Source: Caprella mutica
Lineage: Eukaryota; Arthropoda; Malacostraca; Amphipoda; Caprellidae
Length of the DNA: 64,000 nucleotides
Assembly: GCA_947561585.1 (NCBI GenBank)
Contig: CANNZV010000506.1
Location: 1-64,000 of the forward strand
Direction: 5' to 3'
The translations under genes and the position numbers were made by a program. Below are positions 1-10,300 of this stretch, piece by piece. The notes beneath the pieces were generated by a model that ran no database searches, was not told the DNA's origin, and worked only from the letters and a program-made list of their open reading frames with translations. Positions within the stretch are counted from its first letter, which is position 1, and each line of letters opens with the position of its first letter.

Positions 1-2606
1 GTATCGGCTACCACATTGCGTTTACCCTCAAAATATTTGATGGTACAATCATATGTGCTAGCCTCTATTGCCCACCTGGCTAGTGCCGTGTCTAAAGGCA
101 GTTTATTACCAAAAAATGCACATAAAGGTTTGTGATCGGTTAAAATGGTAATAGGATATCCTAGACATAGATATTGAAATTCCTTTAAGGCTAGATGTAT
201 TGCAAGAAACTCTAGTTTAGTCGTGGAGTACCTTTTTTGAGTAGAATTTAATGATTTACTGAAATATGCTATGGGTCTTAATGTTTTGCTTTTGGTCGAA
301 TCTGGTTGTAGCAATGCTGCGCCAACTCCGATATTTGAGCTGTCAGTAAATAAATAAAATGGTCTGGAATAATTTGGATGTGCTAAAACCGTATCTGATG
401 TCAAAATATTTTTGAGATTAATGAAACTAGTCTCACATTCGTCAGTCCAGTCAAATTTAGTGTCCTTCCTTAATAGTCTATATAATGGGTCGGCTTTCTG
501 ACTAAATTTAGGGACGAACTTACGAAAATAATTCGCAAGCCCTAAAAATCGCTGAAGTTGTTTTACATCTGTTGGTCTAGATGCTTCTCTAAGTTTTTCG
601 TTTTGGATACATCGAATGCCCTCAGTAGTGACTCGATGTCCAAGAAAATTAATTTCGTGTTTAAAGAATTCACACTTCTCTAATTTTAATCTCAAATGAG
701 CGTCACGTAAATTCATTAGCACTTGGCCAATATCATTTAAATGTTGTTCATAAGATCGACTAAAAATTAGGATGTCATCAATAAATACGAAACAGAGTTT
801 CCCTAATACATTACTTAACGCTTTTGTCATTATTGCTTGAAATACTTTTGGACTATTGACATACCCGAAGGGTAATTTGCGGAAATGGTACTTTTTTCCA
901 TTTACCGCAAATGCTGTAAGCTTTTTAGACTCCTCGGAGAGTTCCACCTGGTGAAATGCACTCCTCAGATCTAAACTAGAAAATATCTTTGATCCACCTA
1001 AAGATCCAAGCATATCGTCAACCCTAGGTAACGGAAATCCTTGTATATGGACACACTTATTTAATGATCTGAAATCTATTACGGGTCGTATTTCCCCATT
1101 CTTTTTATGAACCACGATAACGGGAAAGTTATACTCGGACATTGAAGGTTCTATAGTACCTTCTTCTAACATTGACCTGTTGACTTCTTCAAGTTGTTCT
1201 TGAAATTTATGTGGGATGCGGTACGGCATCTTGTTTATCACTATATTAGGATCTTTCAATATTATTGTGTGTTTACATATACTAGTAGTCCCGATTTTTT
1301 CGTCCTTAATCGTGATTACGTCTCTAAAGTCATTTAGTAACTGCGTCATTTTGTCTTCATACTCTGACATTCCACATGATATGTCAGCATTAACTAACCT
1401 TCTTGGTGCTGATGGCACTGTCTGAGAATTGTTTTCTACATCAGCACTTAATGTGCTGTCACGGCTTCTATCAGCGCTTCCGTCACGTGATATTTTACAC
1501 TTCATATCTCGGTTGCCATGCGTTGTAACTAATGGCTCTCCATTAATTCCAACTGCATGTACCTTTGACTTTTCATAAATTAGTTCAGGGGTAACGTTTC
1601 GTTCAAATGGCTTTGGTTTTTCGTCACTCAACACGTTTCCTAACCTAGATTTATGAGTCCTATTATTTAAACACTCCGATATAGTCGCTATATTTACTTC
1701 GACTTCCTCTTCGTACGTCTGGAGTTTACCAACTATCATATTGTCCCGTAATATGATATCACTATCCGTCGGATTCATTACGAAAACTGGGCATATTGAC
1801 ACTTGATCTCCCTCTTTTTTTGTGTCTTCGATTTTTATTAGTGTTTCGGCTATCACTAAACCGCTATTGAAACTTCTTTTAGCTATTATATAACTTCCTG
1901 CTTCGTTGTTTTTGACAAACCCATACAATATTTGTACGCTGTTTGCCTCAACGACTTGGCTATTTATATGAACATTTCCGTTCTTCTCGCGTTTTTTATT
2001 CCTTGTCTTCGTGTTTACCCCGGATTTCATAACCTCCGTTTGCCCTTTTTGTTGAGGTTTAACCCTTACTTTCGCAATACTACTACGGCTGTTTGTTCGT
2101 TCGTTTATTTGTCTTATCAACGTTCTTCGTTTTGACCTATTTGAAGTAAGGACCAGCTCAGATATTAAGCAATCTGTGCTTAATAGTTCTTTAGTAGCTA
2201 TTCTACGTTTTTCCATAAACGGAATTTTTTCTTCACCTAATTTTAATATTTTCTTATCAAAATCAATTTGCGCGTTCGTTAACACGTCCCTTCCTAATAT
2301 TACATCATATGGTAAGCTACTGTTGTTGATCAGTAAAGCGTTTACTGTTTTCTTGTGGGATTTCGACATTAGTTCAAATTTTACTTCACCTTTTACTTCG
2401 GAACGTCCGTTTATGCCTTTAATAGTTACGTTTGATTTTATTATGTCCTCGTGACTCGCCTTGTAATTAAAATTACGACTGTTTAAAATCGTTCTCTCGC
2501 TTCCTGAATCTATTAAAGCTTCCCAATCGAATTCTTTACTATGTAAAATTATCGTTGGCTTAGAAGTCCCTTTATCGTATAATGACAGTCCATCAATCCG
2601 CTTAAT
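1..2606 (-). CDS. pol: Ty3/gypsy-type Pol: protease, reverse transcriptase, RNase H (partial, runs off window)
   Basis: This is the enzyme polyprotein of an LTR retrotransposon. It matures Gag, copies element RNA into DNA and degrades the RNA strand. I read the minus strand by hand from the TGA at 2609-2607 to base 1 and met no stop, about 868 codons. Motifs in order: aspartic protease IDSG (D codon 2510-2508) and its partner ILGRDVL near 2285; RT start PYRIPHKFQ near 1215; RT motifs FPLPRVDD and SSLDLRSAFHQVEL (about 1040-930), LPFGYVNSP (about 880-858) and catalytic FIDDIL (about 790-765); RNase H TDSSNIGVGAALLQPD (about 345-305), LTDHKPL, and KRNVVAD at the very edge. Integrase and the 3' LTR must lie outside the window. 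There is no obvious ATG near the start of the frame, so entry is probably by -1 frameshift from the upstream linker ORF. The unbroken frame implies a young, possibly competent copy. Confidence 0.93.
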   Translation of the reverse strand, partial: MKRIDGLSLYDKGTSKPTIILHSKEFDWEALIDSGSERTILNSRNFNYKASHEDIIKSNVTIKGINGRSEVKGEVKFELMSKSHKKTVNALLINNSSLPYDVILGRDVLTNAQIDFDKKILKLGEEKIPFMEKRRIATKELLSTDCLISELVLTSNRSKRRTLIRQINERTNSRSSIAKVRVKPQQKGQTEVMKSGVNTKTRNKKREKNGNVHINSQVVEANSVQILYGFVKNNEAGSYIIAKRSFNSGLVIAETLIKIEDTKKEGDQVSICPVFVMNPTDSDIILRDNMIVGKLQTYEEEVEVNIATISECLNNRTHKSRLGNVLSDEKPKPFERNVTPELIYEKSKVHAVGINGEPLVTTHGNRDMKCKISRDGSADRSRDSTLSADVENNSQTVPSAPRRLVNADISCGMSEYEDKMTQLLNDFRDVITIKDEKIGTTSICKHTIILKDPNIVINKMPYRIPHKFQEQLEEVNRSMLEEGTIEPSMSEYNFPVIVVHKKNGEIRPVIDFRSLNKCVHIQGFPLPRVDDMLGSLGGSKIFSSLDLRSAFHQVELSEESKKLTAFAVNGKKYHFRKLPFGYVNSPKVFQAIMTKALSNVLGKLCFVFIDDILIFSRSYEQHLNDIGQVLMNLRDAHLRLKLEKCEFFKHEINFLGHRVTTEGIRCIQNEKLREASRPTDVKQLQRFLGLANYFRKFVPKFSQKADPLYRLLRKDTKFDWTDECETSFINLKNILTSDTVLAHPNYSRPFYLFTDSSNIGVGAALLQPDSTKSKTLRPIAYFSKSLNSTQKRYSTTKLEFLAIHLALKEFQYLCLGYPITILTDHKPLCAFFGNKLPLDTALARWAIEASTYDCTIKYFEGKRNVVAD

Positions 2607-2902
2607 TCATCTTTATTTTTTACTAATTGGACTGTTATATATGTTTCGCTCGTTTTTTTATCCTCAACGCTTAACTCTTCTTCTTTTAATAAATCGAACT
2701 TATTTTTACATTCACAACTTGTGTTGAGTGACGATTTACCTTTGCTATTGAATTTAACGTGCACTGGATCTAATTTATTCATGTTCAATTCACTTTCGTA
2801 CACGGAGCTACCGACCGTTTTCCCGTGAGACCTATTTTGTTTTTTACTTCTGTTTGTATTTACATGTTTTTGCGAAAATCCTTGGCCTGTTGAGCCCGAC
2901 AT
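2549..2902 (-). CDS. gag-pol linker ORF (117 codons), probably read only by frameshift
   Basis: This 117-residue frame bridges gag and pol. It overlaps the end of gag by 43 bases (2860-2902) and the start of the pol frame by 58 (2549-2606). It is rich in Lys, Asn, Ser and Glu and contains a CECKNKFDLLKEEE stretch. I recognise no domain, and the protease DSG motif is in the next frame, not here. Relative to gag it is in the -1 frame, and pol is again -1 relative to it. It has an ATG at 2902, but its position suggests a spacer inside a Gag-Pol fusion rather than a free protein. Alternatively, one of the frame changes is an indel in this copy, and the family has a single gag-pol overlap. Confidence 0.7.
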   Translation of the reverse strand: MSGSTGQGFSQKHVNTNRSKKQNRSHGKTVGSSVYESELNMNKLDPVHVKFNSKGKSSLNTSCECKNKFDLLKEEELSVEDKKTSETYITVQLVKNKDELSGLMDCHYTIKGLLSQR

Positions 2903-3921
2903 TCTCTACCTATATGTCCTAATTTGTTGCACCTGTAGCACTTAATTGTACCACTACGGCTGTGAGGGGTAGGGGTAGGGTGGGGGATGTTCGTGTTGTG
3001 TAGGTATGCCCTGCCTGTGGGATTATGTTTATACCTACTTCTGCTTGCATACCTACCTGCTGTTCCTCTGTTTCTTATGTCATGAGTGTAATATGCTTCT
3101 GTATCATCTAGCATATCCTCGTGAAAATTGCCTTGATTCTCACCCTCGGGTTTTTCTATCAAAAAAGTTTCTGTGTCATTGAAACTCTTTTTTGGTATTA
3201 GAATTTTTTTATCATGTGGCAAAGATCTTATTTTCTTCGTTGTAGCAGACAGTAAATTAGCTGTTGTCTTAAAAGGACCTTCAACGACTCCTTTGATGAT
3301 ACTGGGGTTGATCTGTGGACCCAATATTGTTAAATACATTGATGTATTCATGAGATCTTTTGCGTGATTTTTTAATTTGCGTGTGAATGATTCATCACTT
3401 TCAGTTGCTGTCCTTACTGGAAATTGGGCGTTCATTGTGTCGTCATTTAAAATGAAGTCCGTGACCTCTCCTATCTTTTCTAATGTACTTAAGATGTCAC
3501 TGGCAGCTGTAGTCTCATCCTTCAATTTATTTGTGTATAATTCATGACATACACTGTAGATATCCTTGCTGTCTTTCTGCACATATATGTCTTCTAGTAC
3601 CGTGCATATTTCTTGGTATGTGCTATCCTTAAATGTTTTACCGTTAACAACGTTATTAACAGTAATTTGAAAATCTCCTAGCTTGCAATCAGCGCTCCTG
3701 AAAAGGATTTTCTTCTTTTCTGCATCATCTTTATCCCCTAAGCTGGATATATGATTATTTAATAGGCTGAGGTGCTGACGAAACGTGTTCTTCTCCTCGA
3801 AAGCTGGATCCTCTGGCCTTCTTCTTCCCCTGAATATTGGCAATGAATCCGAATTTATGATCGTCGTACTCCGACTTTTAATTATTTCCTGGAGTTGAGC
3901 TTGTGTTAATTCGACCGACAT
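2860..3921 (-). CDS. gag: Gag structural protein with CCHC zinc knuckle
   Basis: Gag forms the virus-like particle of the retrotransposon and binds its RNA. The 353-residue ORF has a helical, charged capsid-like body and a basic Arg/Tyr/His-rich stretch around residues 285-325. It has one nucleocapsid zinc knuckle, CYRCNKLGHIGREC, at about residues 328-341 (spacing C-x2-C-x4-H-x4-C). The protein ends 12 residues later in KDFRKNM. Just before the stop, in the gag frame, lies CAAAAAC (2872-2866), a candidate -1 slippery site. The ATG at 3921 gives a good protein, but a second ORF in another frame upstream (3878-4150) looks like the true N-terminus, so this start may be internal. Identification as Gag is firm from the zinc knuckle, the position before pol and the element context. 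Confidence 0.88.
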   Translation of the reverse strand: MSVELTQAQLQEIIKSRSTTIINSDSLPIFRGRRRPEDPAFEEKNTFRQHLSLLNNHISSLGDKDDAEKKKILFRSADCKLGDFQITVNNVVNGKTFKDSTYQEICTVLEDIYVQKDSKDIYSVCHELYTNKLKDETTAASDILSTLEKIGEVTDFILNDDTMNAQFPVRTATESDESFTRKLKNHAKDLMNTSMYLTILGPQINPSIIKGVVEGPFKTTANLLSATTKKIRSLPHDKKILIPKKSFNDTETFLIEKPEGENQGNFHEDMLDDTEAYYTHDIRNRGTAGRYASRSRYKHNPTGRAYLHNTNIPHPTPTPHSRSGTIKCYRCNKLGHIGRECRAQQAKDFRKNM

Positions 3922-4150
3922 TTTGGGGTTTTTTTTTTGGGGATGTTTTGGGGGATGTTTTGGGTGATGTTTTGGGTGATGTTTTGGGTGTTGTTTTGGG
4001 TGGTGACTTTGGGGGTGATTTGGGGGGTGAGTTGGGGGGTGATTTGGGTGTTTTGGGTTGTTTAGTTTTCTGTACTCTGGGTTTAGTTCGTCTTCCAGAT
4101 CTAAGTTCTACAGCCTCCGCGTTAATTGCTTCGTCTTCTGAGGTTGGCAT
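3878..4150 (-). CDS. upstream gag-like ORF with SPPK/TSPK repeats (90 codons)
   Basis: This short ORF begins MPTSEDEAINAEAVELRSGR, an acidic head followed by a basic LRSGR stretch. It then runs into tandem SPPK, TTPK and TSPK tetrapeptides, histone-H1-like Pro/Lys repeats. It overlaps the gag ATG and sits in a frame that needs a +1 (or -2) change to enter gag. The switch region contains a run of ten A (plus-strand T run 3929-3938) flanked by C4 on both sides, which is prone to slippage, replication error or sequencing error. The simplest reading is that this is the N-terminal part of Gag, separated by a homopolymer length difference. The alternative is an independent upstream ORF. The function of the repeats is unknown; RNA or chromatin binding would fit their charge. 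Confidence 0.6.
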   Translation of the reverse strand: MPTSEDEAINAEAVELRSGRRTKPRVQKTKQPKTPKSPPNSPPKSPPKSPPKTTPKTSPKTSPKTSPKTSPKKKPQNVGRINTSSTPGNN

Positions 4151-4744
4151 GTGTTTCCTATCCTAATGAAGTGTTATTATGTACTTAATCAAGTGTAATG
4201 CACGTGTAATCACTTATTATGAAAAAAGAAGAAGAAAAAATAATAGACTATCCAATTAAAAAATTAATCCATCAACCATTAAAAAATAATATATAATAAA
4301 TATATAATAATAATAAATAATAATCATTCAAATAATAAATAATAAATGAAATATAATTTAATATAGAGCAATGTTTGTTAATTAATAACGACACACAGCA
4401 AAGCTAACAGAAATGCATGCACTCATACATCTTATAATTATAATTGCTGCAGTAATGATTAATTACCTTTGCTTATTCATCAACACAATTCTAGACTAAA
4501 CAGGACAGCTTATTTCACCACTGACTAAGAACTAACACATAGATCTTTCTCCGATCGCTTCAGAAATGAGACTGAATGATAAGATGACATATAATGATAT
4601 GGTATACTCAACTTTCAGTTCCATGTACAGTGGGTCCCGCTTATCAGGTTTTGTCGTTGATTTTTGCTCTGATGTTAACTGTTATGATGTTAACTGATTG
4701 TTCACTGAGCGCTGTGCACTGTATTTTATGCACTGTATGTTAAC

Positions 4745-4887
4745 TGAATGTTCACTGAATGTTAAAACTTCACTGAATATTAAATGATCACTGAATGTTG
4801 TTTGATCACTGAATGTTGAATGATCACTGAATGTTGAATGATCACTGAATGTTGAATCACTGAATGTTGAATGATCACTGAATGTTG
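4745..4887 (-). repeat. 18 bp tandem repeat in retrotransposon leader
   Basis: Repeated TGATCACTGAATGTTGAA units, about six in the clean core, flanked by decayed TTCACTGAATGTTAA variants back to roughly 4690. Each unit contains the palindrome TGATCA. It lies within the element leader. Confidence 0.85.
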
Positions 4888-5063
4888 CAGTTTGAATAAA
4901 TACTTTTCAGATGTAGTATTTAAACAAATTAGACTCTCAATTTCTGGTTGATTTACGGCTTTTTTGCATGTTGTTTATAATCGAATGTTTTCCATCACCA
5001 TTCGTCAACGTGCAACACTTAACCCATTACTGTCGCTTCCTCCCTCCGTGTTCTTCCAGTTCC

Positions 5064-5100
5064 TTCCAGAATTTTCCAGAATTTTCCAGAATTTCCAGAA
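5064..5100. promoter_or_regulatory. heat-shock-element array (HSF-binding consensus)
   Basis: TTCCAGAA occurs at 5064, 5074 and 5084 with exactly 10 bp spacing. That gives TTCnnGAAnnTTCnnGAAnnTTCnnGAA, six contiguous inverted nGAAn pentamers in perfect register. A fourth TTCCAGAA follows at 5093, one base out of register. This is the established binding consensus for heat-shock factor trimers. It lies in the leader of the LTR element, about 350 bp inside the LTR. Confidence 0.7.
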
Positions 5101-5430
5101 TTTTTTTTTTTTCCAGACTGGTCAGTCTTGTTGATTGTCTTTGCTCATTCAGATTTCAAATTAGGCCATCTGTACTCTCCTTATCCTTCCGATAATTTTC
5201 GAGATGCCTTTTGCTTGACCTTGAGTTGAATTATCTTTATACTTTATCACAAAAACTGAACACCTTAATTGGATCGCACCTTCATATAGGGTCGCAAAAC
5301 CCGGTCTTGCTGTAATCAAATACTCTCCAATCAGATGGTTAACTTAGTTTTTGGTAAATTACAAAGCTTTCAATCTTCTACTTCAGTAATTGAATTTCCG
5401 CACATTAAATTCGAATTACTTAATCACGCA

Positions 5431-5447
5431 CCATACGTGGCCACCAA
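5431..5447 (-). other. candidate primer-binding site
   Basis: Directly inside the LTR end (minus strand ...GTACGTCACA), the element reads TTGGTGGCCACGTATGG. The TGG matches the complement of a tRNA CCA end, as expected for minus-strand priming. I could not assign the tRNA. Confidence 0.6.
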
Positions 5448-5907
5448 TGTGACGTACTTAGTTTGCTTCACTATAACGTCTAAGTGTATGGGCTCTTAAG
5501 TGATTAGGATCTTACTTTGTGGTATTTTCAGATTCCTTTCTCTTTATAAATCTCTTTCTACTAACTACTCATGGTACCATGCCCTAGAACCAACTTGCCA
5601 CTATGGTTCCGACCTCAGGCCTCTGGTCCAAGCTTAACTGTATTTAAGGGTAATAATGGTAAAGTAATTAACACTTAAAGAGATTATATTCATTGGTCAA
5701 GCAAGGGTTATTACAAAGAATATCTCCACTAGAACGCTCGCAAGTTAAGGTCTCAAATAACTACGAACAGGAGAATAGGTGTGTAGCTCACGAGAGCAAA
5801 TCGGTAACTGATTTGACTGTCGCTTACTTACAATCATATAGGTTCGTGATGATAGTACTGCATACACAATTGCTGTGTTTGCTTTACTACAGTGTTCCTA
5901 GTTCACA
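5448..5907 (-). repeat. 5' LTR of the Ty3/gypsy-type element
   Basis: The segment begins TGTGACGTAC and ends GTTCACA on the plus strand, giving TGTGA...TCACA terminal inverted bases and a length of 460 bp. It sits immediately outside the PBS. On the minus strand a TTTATAAA box (5543-5550) could drive transcription towards gag. The 3' LTR is outside the window, so identity between the LTRs cannot be measured here. The outer end at 5907 is inferred from the terminal inverted bases only. Confidence 0.75.
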
Positions 5908-6404
5908 GTTTTAACTGATATATTTATTTAAATTTAAATTTATATCCGTATAATAATATCAAAAAATCTTTCTAATACTCTTCAGAAAACTAGAAATATT
6001 CGTAATCTAGTGATTATGCAGTTATATGCAGTTACTAACAATTAGCAGACTTCCAACTACTAAATTTATCATTGTAAAGTCAAATCAACATTCTATTCGC
6101 TATACAACTATAGGAGACAATACAGAAATAATTTCCATTGAAGTTTGAATATGTTGGATAGGATATTATATTGCGATATATCAGTTGCAGTATGCCAATT
6201 TAACACTTTTCCCTACTCAGTACACAAGTCATTATACAATCATGAGACTGGTGGTTGTGTGACATTTATCCCATGTGTCCACAATGTGTCCTGACAATAA
6301 TAAACTAACACTGGTAACTTTATTAGCGCAGAGATGTGTGTCATTGTAATTCACTTAGTAAGACCTAATAAACAGAAGACATAAAGCTGATATGCAGCAC
6401 TGCT
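5908..6404. other. AT-rich sequence, no gene seen
   Basis: Flank of the LTR element leading into the minisatellite. I see no coding potential or named repeat. Confidence 0.6.
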
Positions 6405-7305
6405 ATGGAGTGATGGGTGTTATATGGGAGTGATGGGTGTTATAGGGAGTGATGGGTGTTATAGGGAGTGATGGGTGTTATAGGGAGTGATGGTGTTATA
6501 GGGAGTGATGGGTGTTATAAGGAGTGATGGGTGTTATAAGGAGTGATGGTGTTATATGGGAGTGATGGGTGTTATAGGGAGTGATGGGTGTTATAGGGAG
6601 TGATGGTGTTATATGGGAGTGATGGATGTTATAGGGAGTGACGGGTGTTATAGGGAGTGATGGGTGTTATATGGGAGTGACGGGTGTTATAGGAAGTGAT
6701 GGGTGTCATAGGGAGTGATGGGTGTTATAGGGAGTGATGGGTGTTATAGGGAGTGATGGGTGTTATAGGGAGTGATGGGTATTATATGGGAGTGATGGGT
6801 GTTATAGGGAGTGATGGGTGTTATAGGGAGTGATGGGTGTTATATGGGAGTGATGGGTGTTATAGGGAGTGATGGGTGTTATATGGAGTGACGGGTGTTA
6901 TATGGAGTGATGGGTGTTATATGGAGTGATGGGTGTTATATGGAGTGATGGGTGTTATACGGAAGTGATGGGTGTTATAGGGAGTGATGGGTGTTATAGG
7001 GAGTGATGGGTATTATATGGGAGTGATGGGTGTTATAGGGAGTGATGGGTGTTATAGGGAGTGATGGGTGTTATATGGGAGTGATGGGTGTTATAGGGAG
7101 TGATGGGTGTTATATGGAGTGACGGGTGTTATATGGAGTGATGGGTGTTATATGGAGTGATGGGTGTTATATGGAGTGATGGGTGTTATACGGAAGTGAT
7201 GGGTGTTATACGGAAGTGATGGGTGTTATACGGAAGTGATGGGTATTATACGGAAGTGATGGGTGTTATACGGAAGTGATGGGTATTATATGAGAGTGAT
7301 GAGTG
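6405..7305. repeat. minisatellite 1, 19-20 bp unit, with 231 bp higher-order repeat
   Basis: About 46 head-to-tail copies of GGGAGTGATGGGTGTTATA and variants (TATGGG, TATGG and TACGGAA junctions, GACGGG). The plus strand is strongly G over C. Diagnostic variants recur at a constant distance: ATTATATGGG at 6781 and 7012, ACGGGTG at 6891 and 7122, TACGGAAG at 6958 and 7189. This shows a duplicated block of about 231 bp, 12 units. The right end grades into GAGTGATGAGTGATAGGG. Confidence 0.95.
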
Positions 7306-10300
7306 ATAGGGTGATCTATATCTGGTGATCAAAATTCTGAACCTTTTTTTTAAATTCCAATCGCTAAGTTTTTTCATTCATTAACTATAGACAGTTCCCT
7401 CTGGACAGGATCATTCTCAGATCTGTACTGCGCCATGTTCCAATTTACACTCATTATTTACCAAAGGCACTAATGTTGATGAATATCCTTAGCTTAGCGT
7501 GTCATCAAGTCACAATTTCATCTTCATTACTCGCTATGAAGAATTTAATTTGCAAAATGCGGAGTGATTCATCACGTTATTATGACAGTGACGGACCCTC
7601 ATTTTGAACCTTGGCACAGTGTTTAGCACATGCACTACCCCTTGCACTTTGTAAAGGGTGAATCTTACACGCATGGTGCAAATTGCATACGTAATATACT
7701 AGTTTGTATAATTATACACAGTAGTAATTCTTAGTAAAATAATGATAAATGCGTCAGTACGTTAAGTAATTATTTAATATACTTGCACACATGTTAAACA
7801 ACGTATAAGCAATTTTCTAATAATATTGTCTGTTATTACATTTAAAAACAAGCGACAATAATATCAATATGTTATTAATAATGAAATGTAAATTATTTTT
7901 AATCATTATTTTGTCGACAACAATTTCGAATTTTGAGTTATTAACTCCATTCATCGAGTAATTTGCTTATTAATGTATCCTAAAAATGCGAAGAGAGTTT
8001 TATCTTTTTGCTCAGTTGCAGCAGTTTTATAAGAGTAACCATTTGAAACAGTTTTCAATATGTTTTATTTGTGGGAAACTGTTTTTAGATCGCTCTCTAA
8101 TGCATTGAGTTTTTAGAATATCTTTTATTTTGGTAATTAAATAAGTTTTTAAACTGTAGCATGTAATATTGTTCTCAATAATTCTGATCAGATCGCATCA
8201 TTCACCTTATTTACCTCTGTGTTATTTTTTCAAATCAACAAGGCTTTAGTGATTTTCATCAATTCGAATAACAGTAGCGCTGATAAATGCATTATTCGTT
8301 GAATGTAAGAAGATGATAAAGATATTCCCCAGATGCTTAAGACTCTCTCATGAATTTTATTGAGTCGTAAATTTTGATGGTTCGTGATGCTGGATATTGT
8401 AACCTTGAATATCATATCTTCAATAGGATGATTCCGTTAAATTTTTAGCAACAAAAAGACCTTGATGATATGCATTGAGTTTGTTTGCTTGGATACACGT
8501 ATTTCATCTTTATTATTTCAAGTATTCAGTCAGAAAATTAGACAAATGTATCTTTTCCCAATATGTATATGAAATTATTCTGTTTATACTTTCGTATACT
8601 CATTCATTTAAGACCACTTAATTGACATGTGCATTAATATAAATAACGTAATCTTTGTATGAGAGTTTAAAAGTCTTAACGTGCAATTGGTTAATGTTTT
8701 CCCCATTAAAATGCAAATAATAATTGATCTCACTAGCATTAATATTAAAGTATATCACATTCAATTGAGGAAATAAATATTATGTAATGGTTAGTTAGGT
8801 ATATTCTTTCTGATGAATAGTCACAGTATTTGCTACTCAGAAATGAATGAAAGATTTTCTTCTAGATGTTTTACTATTTGTTCGTATTAATAACTATCGA
8901 GTCTTTTATTAACTTATGTATTATATAATAATTATCTTACATCAATTAATATATTATGTAATCTACACTAATGATATCCATGATATCCAGAGGCAATGTA
9001 CTCTCTCAATAAAAACAATGTTTAATTAAAAATAAAAGAAATACATATAACAATGAATAAAAGCAATTGGCCTAACGAGTAACATATTATAATGATGATT
9101 GCTGCAATGTCCTTTAAAAACTCAATCTATATTAATATTTGAACATATAATTCCATCCGAAAAAAGAATTATATTGAAATTACAATTGAAATGGATGGAT
9201 TGGTGTGCTACATTATTTATAAACTACCAATCTGAATAAGGTATTAGATTACACATTTTACTGATTACATAATGTATACGACATATATGTATTTACTTAC
9301 AGTTTAATCATTAACTACTCCCATAGTTTTCATATAAGATACTATATTTTGTTTCTCCTTTAAAAGTTCACGTGAAAGAGCTTGTTATCTTGTGTAAGTC
9401 TCGTTTTAAATTAGAGAGTCAAAGAGCGTTAGCTTGAGAAAATTGAAGGTTTCTTGCTATGTTTCAAATATTGTTGAGCATGTAAGACAAGCTTTAGTCT
9501 CTAACATTCTCTGATGAAAAGCTTAAGGGGAACTTTGCCGTCTTTCAGAAGATCTGAAGCTGCAATAAAGGAAGCGAACTCGAGGGTGGGGGATAATATT
9601 GGTACCCATTGGGTGCTCTTAGAGCTACCTTCATCTCTACACTAAATTTCTACGACTGCTATCTTGGTTCATGAGTCTTATCATACTGAATTTATATATA
9701 TGCGAGGGTATACCTTAGAGCTGATTATACGGAAAATAAAGTGGTAATTGAAATATCTAGGGTAGTATCATTTGAATTGATAGATAATTCAAAATTTGTA
9801 TTGCACTTTTATGATGATCGTAATCCAGTTTATAATGCGTGTGTTAGAGTCGCAGGTTAAAAATAGGCATTTGAAACATCAATCATTTGCATAATGTATA
9901 CATAAATAATGCAAATAGTTCTGTAAAAGCTACCAATCATTATTTACATAGAGCAATAATCTATCACTCAAGGTTTGACAGCAACTTTCTTCCGCTCCAT
10001 ATTTTGTTGCAGTTGTATTGTCACATGGTGTGTTCCTTCAAAATTTTCTCATCTATCTTTTTCCAGGAAACTTTGGTCTAAGCATGAAATATGAGGGAAT
10101 TTCGTGACTACCCTTACCCGAAAGTATCGAAAGATTTTCCTAGTGACATATTCGCCTTCATAATGCATGCCTTTCTTTCAGAGCTGAACATTTTAGCCTG
10201 GGAAAAGAAAGCATGACCACAAGATAATTAAAATTATAGATGATCAATATGAGAAAAATTATCGTGATCGTAAATTTTGAATATCGAAATAAATTAATTT

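Larger units (their letters stand above)
4151..5430 (-). promoter_or_regulatory. LTR retrotransposon leader (PBS to first ORF)
   Basis: About 1.28 kb of non-coding sequence lies between the primer-binding site and the first gag-like ORF. It holds, from the LTR side inward, a T-rich stretch with a heat-shock-element array, an 18 bp tandem repeat, and an AT-rich tract just before the first ORF. A long leader carrying regulatory DNA has a precedent in Drosophila gypsy, where the Su(Hw) insulator sits in the same place. That comparison is positional only. Confidence 0.7.

Noticed and set aside
3903..4166. Plus-strand ORF rich in GDVLGDVLGD repeats
   Set aside because: Antisense shadow of the SPPK/TSPK repeats of the gag-like ORF.
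6405..7305. CRISPR-like or regularly spaced repeat array
   Set aside because: The units are head to tail without unique spacers and the sequence is eukaryotic. It is a minisatellite.
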